Assembly: GCF_000764305.2 (NCBI RefSeq)
Contig: NW_025936604.1
Span: 124,001 to 188,000, forward strand
From: Hyalella azteca
Lineage: Eukaryota; Arthropoda; Malacostraca; Amphipoda; Hyalellidae
Direction: 5' to 3'
Length of the DNA: 64,000 nucleotides
Below are positions 10,985 to 22,900 of this stretch, piece after piece (position 1 is the first letter of the stretch; each line of letters starts with the position of its first letter). Made by a program: the position numbers and the translations under genes. The notes beneath the pieces were generated by a model. That model made no database searches. It worked only from the letters and a program-made list of their open reading frames with translations, and was not told the DNA's origin.

Positions 10985-13900
10985 GTGAGTCACCTTAGAG
11001 CTGGGCCTACACATAGATATCTTCAAGTGTTGGTCACATTTTGACGTTGATTTAACGTTTTATTTCGCTTGCTCAACGTTCGAACTTGAAATCAACCAGT
11101 AATTAACGTTGTTTAAACGTCAAACGTCTGCTATGATCGAGCATTTCACGGTGAAATAACGTCTATTAAACTTTGTTACAATGGAATCGACTCTTACTAA
11201 ACGTTGTTTCTACGTCATTACCTGGAGGCTGGAGTGTAGCATGTGTCCGCTCATTGACTAGTCAGGTAGGGATAGAATTTTTACCAATTGGCTCTTATGA
11301 ATAGTTGGCAGTAAAACGCGCAAACCTTCTACAATTACGTAGTATAAGCACGAAACTTCGTCGCAAGTTTGATACAATGATTTATATTAAGTTGTGTTAG
11401 TCTTAATAAAATACGTACCTGGGTTAACCATCATGATGTTGCACTTGAGCTTCATTTATCTGTTCGACTCTTGCAGTGTGGAGCTATAATAACGCTCTTC
11501 CCAATCGATATATTTATATGTATACAGTGTAGCTCGCTTCAATACATGCGGCTGGACACTAGACTAGACTTGAAGTTACTTGTCCTTGCGAGCGAGCCTT
11601 GTAAAATGTGTCTATAAATCTATAATGTCATTCTGTATAATATGTGTGTACTAAGATACGTTTGTGTTACACGCAGCACGGACTCCATAGACTTCCGCAG
11701 AAGGTGAGGGCTTTGTTTATTATTATGATGGACTGACTTGCATGGAAGTAGTATTAGTTCTGATATTGTTGGAACTTGTAACGCTGGCCGTCGTGGTGCG
11801 TGACGTGCTCACAATCCATCAGCTCCGATCTCTCCAACTAACCTAACCTTGCAAGAAGTTTCGACCGTGAAATTTAACTCAGGAATCTTCTTTGCTGCTA
11901 GAATGGCTTCGTTTTATTACAAGATTGTAACGAATTGCACGTTGACTTTGACGAAGAAAGCGAACGTCTAAGAAAGGTCGCTCGTAATGCTTTTGGGAAC
12001 TCTTAGTTTATGCCCCAGATTTGGTAGTATTGTATTGGGAGTTATCCATGAACGACCTACTAGCATTTGACTTCTTCACTTATACGAGTATGAGCGATCT
12101 ATGCAAACAACTTTATTCAGTCTATTTAAGAGATCGAAATGAGCGTTAAGCGCCTTAACGGTGGGCAAAATTTACCGATAGATCGTCTGAAAATTCAATA
12201 ATGTGCACCAGAGGTCAGCGTGAATGGCCTGAGAGCGCCTAGCTGTGCTCCCACTCTTTTACTGCTAAGGCTGTGCTCCCACTCTCACTGTCAAGGCTGT
12301 GCTCCCACTCTCACTGTCAAGGCTGTGCTCCCGCTCTTTCACCGTAATGGCTGTACTCCCACTCTTTCACTGTCAAGGCTGTTCTCCGACCTCGTTCATG
12401 CGAAGTAATTGCTATTAAAACGCCCAAAAGAGTTAATCAGAGCCCAGGCAGCAGCATATCTGACATTGACTGCAGATATCCACCAATAGGAGCAGCCGAT
12501 TATCCAGCAGATCTTGACGTCATCCAACGCGTGCTGCGCGTTGCATTGCTACTGTACTCTCTTCGGTGCACTGCGTACACTGGGTCGCATGCTCTCTTTG
12601 CGGTGACCAGCGTGGCACGCAGCTACCTGCACAACACCGCTCCCTGTACACTACATAGCTCTATTTGCATACACTACATAGCTCTATTTGCATTGTACAA
12701 CTCTCTGCTTAAATGCTCACTGTGCACTGTACGGCTCTACGTTCACTGTACGACTTTCTGCTGAACGGCTCTCTGTTTACTTTACGATGTTGCTCACTTT
12801 CTTACTCGTTTGAGTTGCTGTTGTTTTTGTGTTCAAATTTATCATTGAGGAACATTCATGTTATTGCGTAGAGTGACGTGCGGCACTCCTGAATGTTTAG
12901 TCAGGTGTGACTACTTTCAAATTTGATTGATTAATCTGTTGCCTGCGTTATTTTCACCTCTGAACTCTATAGTAGCATTAGAATCTGACCTCTTGTCTAG
13001 TGATATCTTCTTAGTATTTCTAACGCTTGATTATAAATTATTGATATAAGCATGAATTCTCAATGGGGCTGTAGTCTATAACATTCAGTGGTTGGTGAGT
13101 GAGGCGTCTCATGATGACATGTCAACTGGCAGGCAACGGTAACGTCACTTTTTTTTCGCATTTTGGTATGTGGTATTCAAATTGTGGATGAGATATTAGA
13201 ATTTTTTGGGGCTGGAAGCCTGCAGTAAGAGATCGAGGTTAGTTTGTCAGGCAGTCCTGCTGTTGTAGCCGCCAGGAAATGCGTCGCATTCTTGTGTAGG
13301 TCTTGGACCTCTGGGCTTTGTTTTGCGGTCGCAGGTGTGAATAAAAAATATGGTTCCAAATCCCCTGGTTTTCCCTGGTAAATGGCTCCAGTGAAACGTT
13401 TATTGCCTCACTTTTGTTTGCGATGCTCTGGGTCTAACAAGTGACCACACGGCGACTCGCACAGATAAAATGAGTTTCCTTTTTTAACACTAAATATAAT
13501 GAGGCCTGAAGCACACTTTCCTGTATGCTCACCACATCTTACACAAATAAATGACAATGATCTCGATTGAAACTGCCTATTAATCTTTGATATGATGTTT
13601 GGAAATGTGGATTAAAATGTATTGAAATCTTTCACCTCTGCCACTAAAAAAAGTTTTCATGTTCATAAAAATGACCACTGAAAAATCATTATAAATGGTA
13701 TTCAAACTAAATATAAATATTTTACATCTGACGTTTTGAATTAAATTACGTAATAATAATGTTTTTAGTTTCTTGTCTAAAACAGATATATGTGAATGTA
13801 GCAAACCTACATGTACGATTTGTCGATGGTCAGAGCCTTCTAGTGGGTGTGTAGATGCGGGTGGCGGTGCAGAGGGGGAGTGGCCGTGAGTTAGGTATGG

Positions 13901-16900
13901 TATACCAGGCAGAGGTGTGACTATTTGATCATTTTTCTTCTCGTCATATTTGACGCTAGTGATGCCTCATGCGGTACAGTTCATCCATACTTGACATATT
14001 TGACGCTAGTGATGCCTACAGTGGCTGCTGCTTGTGTTTGCCTCAACATCATAACGCGCTATTGCTTACTTGTTTTCCCAGCTGACGAATCTCTACAGTG
14101 GATTCTTTTATGTAAAGTCTCCATTTGTATCATATTTTCACTTGACTGCATCGCATCTTTTTGTTTCTTTTAAATTTTTCAAATTTCTAGCCTTTTTTTG
14201 TCAATTTAAAGCTAGTGATGCCTCGTGCGGTACAGTTCATCCATACCTGACATATTTGATGCTAGTGATGCCTCGTGCGGTACAGTTCATCCATACCTGA
14301 CATATGTATTTGATGCTAGTGATGCCTCATGCGGTACAGTTCATCCATACCTGACATATTTGACGCTAGTGATGCCTCATGCGGTACAGTTCATCCATAC
14401 TTGACATATTTGACGCTAGTGATGCCTCATGTGGTACAGTTCATCCATACCTGACATATGTATTTGATGCTAGTGATGCCTCGTGCGGTACAGTTCATCC
14501 ATACCTGACATATTTGACGCTAGTGATGCCTCATGCGGTACAGTTCATCCATACCTGACATATTTGATGCTAGTGGTGCGTCATGCGGTACAGTTCATCC
14601 ATACCTGACATATTTGATGCTAGTGATGTCTACAGCGGCTGCTGCTTGTGTTTGCCTCAACATCATAACGCGCTATTGCTTACTTGTTTTCCCAGCTGAC
14701 GAAGCTCTAGAGTGGATTGTTTTATGTAAAGTCTGCATTTGTATCATATTTTCACTTGACTGCATCGCATCTTTTTGTTTCTGTTCAACTTTTCAAATTT
14801 ATAGTCCTTTTCTTTTGTCAATTTAACATCTAGCGAGTGTCATCATCATTGTATTCGATGTTACTCATAAAGGTTGCGTGGCACCATAATTTCACCTCAT
14901 CTCGCTAATAACATGCGTAGCATCATTTCATTTAATCTCACTTATAACATGCGTTGCATGAACATTTCATATTATGTCACTTATAACATGCGTGGCATCT
15001 TCCGTTCATGTGACCTCACTAATGGTATGCGTTGCATCACTAACACAATATTCACAAACGACCCCGAGGTATTGAAGTGCGCGTATAGGCTGCCTCGTGT
15101 AGTGTGACTGCGCGGTATTGTGGGCTGAGTGATACGCTGCGCGTATCCAGATTTTTTTTCCATGCTTCTTCAAATTGTCATCAACTTCCCAGACATTGTT
15201 TCCTTCAGCCCTTAACCTACATGTATTTCTAGTAAAATTATAACGGGAAATCGATTGACATATTTTACCGCGTTAAAGTTTAGTACTCAAAGTATCAGTG
15301 CGATATATATTGTAAGAGCCTTTCATTACGTAATTATTTGTCTCACCGAGCAAATGATTTTTTATAAATTACAGCGTTATTAGCAATGGAAGTCAACGAA
15401 TTAGCATTGGAAATCTGCGAATCAAATCACTGAATTAATATTTACTCAATTTCGATAAGCGCATATATTGAAAACAGTGAAGGAATTTGCAAATCAAAAT
15501 ATGATGTTTTTATTACATAGATATCAAGAGACAAGCTCCTTTTCTTTGTGCGATAGCTTGAGTTTTGAAGTATATTATTACAAACATCTGCTTCTCTTTT
15601 AATTTTGGGTGGTAAGTTCATAAAAAATACTAATACACATGAACAGTTCAAACTTGACTTTGTTCATACTGTGATTTAATCTCCACAACTGCGCAGTGGG
15701 AAGAGCTTTTTATCTATCGTCTCTACTCGGCTTTCCTGGAGCGAGCTTCTTATCTCCTTGCGCTTCTGCTGTTTAGTTAAATGTTAGGACGAAATTCCGT
15801 AGAGTGCAGCGGCGCTGTTGTGTGCGGCCAACATCTCCCGCTAACGTTCATAAACTGGCAAAAACTGGCATTGAAAAAGTGAAAACTGGCATATTGATTT
15901 ATTCCGTTAATTGAAAAAAATAATATTTGAGAAGAAAATTCTTGATAATTTGTTCATCGAAGTCATCAATAATTTTTCACAGGGTGAGATAATATCAGTA
16001 CGAATAACGTCGGCTTGCCTCTTCCAAGGCAGCTATCACGTAGGAAGAAGCGCGGCATTAGAGCTTCTTGGAAGCTAAAAATCGATCCACTTGATGCATT
16101 GTGCCTGCCTTGGCTGAACTATAAAAAAAACATTTCACTCTCCATCAATGCTGTAAAGAGTGGCGAGTTTACACTCTTGTTTACCCAGCTGTAATCCGCT
16201 TCATATTCGACTTAAATTAGTGTGTGAGGCGCGGAAAGAGAAGTGCGTTAAGGATGCGCAAAAGCTCCCTGTTTTACCGGCACGAGTGATCATAATAAGC
16301 AGTCATTTGATGCTGACCTTTGTTCGTGGGAAATATCGGGTGCTTTTATCATGATTACATCAGTAGGTATTCCATAAATGCAGGCCATTGGGCACTTATG
16401 CTGGTCTCGCCGCCATTCAATTGATCATGCAGCCCGCAGCAATACTTACGGCCTGTATTTATAATTTTGACATGTTGACATGTTAAAATGTATCCATATA
16501 TTCACTAATCACAATGTGATTGATGTAAAAAGTTGCGAAATTAACCCACTTGAAATGAATCCGGGTATTATATTTAATCTATAATTTTTTTTCTGAAAAG
16601 ACCAGCGTTGTCGTAACTGATGTTTGCGAAATTGAACAGAATCTCTTATGCCGAGCGTATCAAAGGTAAAGATACAAAAAAACAGCCTGTTTTTGAGGTT
16701 GAAGTGAGCGTACAGAATACCACCAACAGTACGGGTCACAAACACGCGCGTAATTGCGTCCAGAACTGTCATAACTCAGGATATCGCGGGTACAAATCAT
16801 ACCTCGTTACATTACGGATTCGAGGGCTCAGCCCTCGAATCATCTGCCCGGGTCACGAGAGGCGGAAGTCTGACCTCGACCTGAGCATTTAGGCTGATCT

Positions 16901-19900
16901 TTAATCGGAGGCGACGTTGACCCCCACACCCGGAACTTGTCTCCCAACTTCCGGTTCCTTGGTTCCGGGAAATGCCTTCCGACTTTGAACTTCAGACGAG
17001 CGTCCAACCTTCAGCTGCCGCAGCCTCTTAGCACGCGATCGTGTGAGATCTGTGGAAAAATTCATCGTGGCTACCTTTATCTTTTGATTGAAGCATTTCT
17101 TCTATTGTTTTTGAACAGTTGCGTAAGAATTGTAAGATGTTTGCAAAACATTAAAGTAAATTTAAGAAAGCATTGCTAAAATTTAAGGATACCTCATTTT
17201 GTTAAGACTCAATCGATGAATGGACTCTCCATAATACAAGGTATTAGAATCATTTTTGGTTTCTACTTTTTGTTTCAACTACAAACGTGTTATCTTGTAC
17301 TGGATAGTTTTTTGTCTTATGATATACAATTGAATTTTGAACTTATCAAAAAATACAATAGAGTGCAACGCCAAATTTCATGCACAACACACGGTGCCAA
17401 TGAATTTCATGCACGGCATACGTTCAGCCGGTGCCGGAAGTTGCGTCTGCCGTGAAACTTGTATGGCCCTCCAGGCTTCCGGGAACGCCTGAGCCGCTCT
17501 GTATGGTGTTGACCGACTATCAATAACGTCTACCGAGAATTGCTCTACTGTTTTGTTACTGCCTTCTGTGCAACTCGCGTATGTTTGGTGCAATTATAGC
17601 TTAAATACAATCAGTGGAGGGCTATAACTCAATCCGCTATAAATTAAGCTAATCTATTCGTACTAATGTTTAATGGTTATAATGAGCAGACAATTCAAGT
17701 GAGTGTGCTTGCAATGTTAATGTTTTTGCTGGATTTAGTTACTCACATGCGTTATAGTTAAAATTTAATTATTTTTCTAAAATTTTCAGAATTTATTAGT
17801 AATTCGATTAAATGACAGAGAAATTGGTCAATGGTGGTGCCAAAATCAATTTTTCAACTGTTTGTGTTTTTAAATTATATTAGAGTTCAAATTTGTAGTG
17901 GCGCTCGTGAGTGAGTATTGATAGAATGCGCTGCTCGTCGTGCCCGAGCGTGGCAGAGCGGCTCGGCCTCAGGAAAAGGAAGAATCCGGGGTGAGATGTC
18001 CAGGGATATTATACAGATTATCCATACTGGAGTATTATTATCAGACTAGTATATTAACTAGCCGTAAGTAGTTTGTGTCATGGTATCTTAAATGGCCGTC
18101 TATTACTGGAGATTCTAGCTGCCTTGAGTATACCTGCTTGAGTGTGAAGCAGGTATATTATTCCGGAGCTTTCCGGAGCAGGTATATTTATAAGACTGTT
18201 TACCTCTGTCCTAAATTGCAGTATTTCAAGTGTGTAGTGAAGCGCTGAGCACAAACTCTCTTTGCTAATCAAAGAAATGGGATTTGAATTGCGTCAAGAT
18301 AATTTTTGTTTTCGTGAACTTGCAGGAGTGCGAGTCGCATCTATTTATTGAAATTTGCCGTGCAAAGGCTCCTGTTAAAATAATGTGATGTAAATTTCTC
18401 TGACGATCTTTTTTAGCACAGCTAGCTCGCTCAAATCAATGTGAATAATTTTTTCCGTAATGTGTTGCTTCTTTAAGTTTCCCAGTGATCTTACCTGACT
18501 ATCAGCGTATTTTGTGCCAGAATGTATTACCGGACCAAAAACAATTCTGTTCTTGACTAATAGCGTAATATCTTGTTAAAGATAACGTTGTACATGACTA
18601 TTGACGTATTATCTAATTGAAGATAACGTCGCACATGACTATTGACGTATTATCTAATTGAAGATAACGTCGCACATGACTATTAAGAAGAGCCCTATTT
18701 TGTCAAAACAATTGTGGTGGGCATTTAAAAGATATTATATTCAAAAACTAGGATACAATATTACCATAAAAATGTTCTTCTTTTAAATAAAACAAGTTTC
18801 AACTTCATAACGTTCTTAGTTTTTTATTTATTAACAAATTTAAAGGGTTACTTAATTCTGAAACACCCTGTATATGTGGTCGATGTGGTGTAGCACATCG
18901 ATCACATACACTGTTAGAAAAAACGGTGAAAAGACGGTCCCACTGGCGTTCTAGTGGCCGGTCGCCCCTTGAAAATAAACCGTTTCGCCGTTTTTATCAG
19001 ATGTTGTACGGATTTCTAGTGTTTAATTTGAATAAAAACGGCGACACGGTGTTTCTTTTCACGTGCCGACCGGCCACTGAAACGCCGGTAGTACCGTTAA
19101 CGGTAATTTTTTTAAGTGTATGCAATGGTTAACTGAGTTATGTTAACACTACGCATATGTCCTGTGGCCAGTTGATCCTAATATTAAACAGGATTATAAC
19201 CCTGGTTGAGAAACGCGTAATAATTGTTAGATGAAAGAGATCTGAAATATTCGATTTTAACTGTTTTTTGAGTTTCTACTGCCACTAAATTAATATAATG
19301 AAGCGTTATTTATAAACGTTTTCTCGGTATACAGCGCGCACGCAGCGCACCACACGACGGTAAGGCTGGGGACCCAAGACTGGGGCAGGTGGGCAAGTGC
19401 GACACATCACCGGACACGCCGCCCCCCATGCCCCTACACAACAAGCAGCACTGGTTCGAGGGCATCATGGGCTGCCTCAAGCCCGTCTGGGGTATCATCG
19501 GCAAGACCTCCGCCTTGCCTGAGAAACCTGAGGGAAACGGTCAGTGATGAACATATTTGACTTAATTACGCTTGGTGTCCGGCATCTAAGAATTTGGCTT
19601 TAAGCTGTGTGCGATATCTGAGCATGTAACAGAATTATTTCAAATTTTGATGTTATGTAAAATAAATAATTAAAATTGTAACACTTATAAACGTGAAAAT
19701 ATTTAAGTGTCTTTCTCCGAGACACTTAATATTGTTCTTAAAATTTGTCATGTTTGAACAGAAGGCGACTGGAACATTCCGTTCGAGGACATCGGAGACC
19801 TGGAGTGGCTGGGGTCGGGCGCTCAGGGAGCGGTCTTCAAGGGGCGCCTGCGAGGCTCTCTCGTCGCAGTCAAGAAAGTCAAGGACAAGAAGGAGACCGA

Positions 19901-22900
19901 GATAAACCACCTCAGGAAGCTCAACCACGCCAACATCGTCAGGTTCAAGTGAGTTGATATGAAGATTTTGATGAACTCATTTGTTCGATGTTCACGACGC
20001 CAACATCGTCAGGTTCAAGTGAGTTAACTGTTACATTTTTTCATTTTTGCTGAAAGCGCAGCCATGCAACGACGAGCCTGACTGCAGGCAGTCACGGCCT
20101 CCGCGGCCCACATTCGCCGGCCATCGTCTGGCGTCACCAGGGTTCTGTATTGATTATTTCACGTCTGTGTCTGTCCTGGATAAGGCTATACTAAGAATTA
20201 CAGAGCAAATAAAATACAGCAAAAATTCACCCATGTTGTTGTAAAGAACATTTCAGAGCTCCATCATATTATCAAAACATTAGTACAAGCAATTAGCTGG
20301 AACGCTTTTAGGGAAGCGATATTAAGACCTAAATTGACTAATAAAGAGGATGGCAACTGGAAATTATCTCTAGTAAGCGAAACTATTTGTTTATGTACTA
20401 TTTCAAGCCGATAAGAAATAACCGCTGATGGAGCTAGATTACCGTACGGAACGTTNGGAAGCGATATTAAGACCTAAATTGACTAATAAAAAGGATGGCA
20501 ACCGGAAATTATCTCTAGTAAGCGAAACTATTTGTTTATGTACTATTTCAAGCCGATAAGAAATAACCGCTGATGGAGCTAGATTACCGTACGGAACGTT
20601 TTCTATAAAAGGATCGACAAATTTGTGGCATTTATTTTAAATTCATACTTAATTTTCAAATCAAGCCATCGAGGGATTTTTTAGCTAATTAAAACTTCAA
20701 TTATTTTACAGCTGAAGGCATCATTGCAATCAGCTGGAATAGCTTGCCGCCAATTACAGCTGACTCCTGTATTATTTTTTGAGACGCTCGATCTTATTGC
20801 CGTATTATATTCCATTTACAACAATATAATATGATAACATGAGGTTATTAACACAGTTTGACACTACAATAGTTTTTATTATTTTTGACTGCAAATTCTG
20901 ATCAAAGTAACCTAGATTGACTCTATCACGTTTATTATGTCTGGCTGCAATGTATAATAGGGCACGAATTCCCGGCTCAAGCACCAACCGTATTTTAATT
21001 TGTATCAGTGTCCATATACTGACGAAGGTGTTTGTGTGCAGAGGCGTTTGCACGACACCGCCCGTGTTCTGCATCGTGATGGAGTACTGCCCCTACGGCC
21101 CTCTCTTCAACCTCATCAAAAACGGTCACAAAATAGCGCCGCAGCTGGTCGCCAGCTGGGCCAAGCAGATCGCCCAGGGCATGAACTACCTCCACATGCA
21201 TCGCATCATCCACAGAGATCTCAAGAGCCCCAAGTGCGTGTGATGGAAGTGTCGTGTGTCAGAAGTGAGGTGTCGTGCATGTGACACAAGTGTCGTGTCA
21301 GAAGTGCGGTGCCGTGTGTCAGAAGTGAGGTACCGTGTGTCGGGGGTGAGGTGTCGTGCGTGTGACACTAGTGTCGTGTGTTGGAATTAGTGGTCAGCGC
21401 TTGTGACACAAGTGTCGCTTTTTATACAATGAAATTTATTCTCGTTCTCACATGACTATCCAATAGTCTCTGGAGGAGGAAATTGTTTAAAATTCGTACA
21501 AATAATATTGCAATGTTTTTTGCAGCGTTCTGATAGGAGACGAGCAGCGCGTGAAGATCAGCGACTTCGGCACGAGTCGCGAGTGGAACGATGTGAGCGC
21601 CATCATGAGCTTCGCTGGCACCCTCGCCTGGATGGCTCCTGAGGTCATCAGGAATGAGCCTTGCAGCGAGAAGGTCGATATCTGGTGAGTCTGGCAGTGA
21701 CCTTGTCCATAATATACGTAAGTTTACCCATTAGTTAAGCTTTGAAAAGGTTTCCTTTTCTTTGTATTCTGTACAGATTACTGACTATTGCTCTGCCGCC
21801 CCAAATGCAGCGTATTAAATTTCGCATATTAAAACAGCTTTGCCGGCGATGTCATCTGCACGCTACGTTCTCTCTCTTTAATGATGTGTGACGTATGAAA
21901 AATGACAGCTTGAGTCAGTGATATACATCGCAGACAGCACTTGTCTTTACCCCTGGTGTAAGAGCTCGCTGCACTGTACTGTGGTGCTATGTGAACACCA
22001 TTCATTTGGACTACCTGTTGTTCAGGTCGTTCGGCGTGGTGCTGTGGCAACACCATTCATTTGGACTACCTGTTGTTCAGGTCGTTCGGCGTGGTGCTGT
22101 GGCAACACCATTCATTTGGACCGCATGTTGTTCAGGTCGTTCGGCGTGGTGCTATGGGAGTTGCTCACCGGGGAGATCCCGTACCGCGAGGTCGACAACT
22201 CTGCCATCATCTACGGCGTGGGCAGCCACTCCCTTCACCTGCCCATACCCAATTCATGCCCCGACGGTTTCAAGTCAGTCCCGCTCACCTCATTGTACAT
22301 TACGGTGTCGCTATTCATATACAAGAATTTTAATTCTCTACTGTAACAACTCTGATAAGTATTGTTTTTATTTCAGCGTTGTATTTTTATTCTTGTAGCT
22401 TTTCCTTACGAGACCTTCGCTTGATCACAACTGCTGATCGAATACACTTAATTTCGTCTGCAATTAACTAAGCGTGAGAGCGTAGCCCTCGATATTTCAG
22501 GGAAGGTTTAACGATACTAAAACAGTCATGAAGTGACTATCACTTAGGACGGAGTACGGCGCAGTCGTTCTAACTCGTGATGTGCTCTTTGCAGGCTCAT
22601 CGTGCAGATGTGCTGGAACCCTGAGTCCCGCCACCGCCCCTCCTTCAAGCACATCCTCATGCACCTCGACATCGCTGTCGTCGAGATCGTCACCAAGAGC
22701 CCCGAGGACTACTTCCAGACGCAGGTACTTAGGGGTGGTATGGTGCTCCAGGAGGTACATCGCTGGGACTGCTTGGAGTACTTGGAGTCTCTTGCGTATT
22801 GCAGCGTTCTTTCACGAGGCCTCATGTTGTCACTTGGCGTGTTTGGGAACCAGGAAGTTTCTTGTAGCAACAAATTCTAAGAAATTGATGAGTTGCCTTC

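Larger units (their letters stand above)
11704..19345. other. Intron 2 (7.6 kb) of the DLK gene
   Basis: This large first-half intron has no recognisable exon. It holds the satellites at 12242-12395, 13963-14825, 14895-15040 and 18553-18682, hairpins at 16817 and 18129, and the MITE at 18909. The remainder is AT-rich with no feature I can support. An NRF1-like word (actgcgcagt) near 15692 lies in a locally GC-richer patch that could be an internal promoter; there is no other support. Confidence 0.6.

Noticed and set aside
11840..11860. Telomere-like CTAACCTAACCTT
   Set aside because: Only two units of the arthropod TTAGG complement; chance is sufficient.
14211..14619. Regularly spaced repeats resembling a CRISPR array
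   Set aside because: It is a head-to-tail satellite without unique spacers, in a eukaryotic intron.
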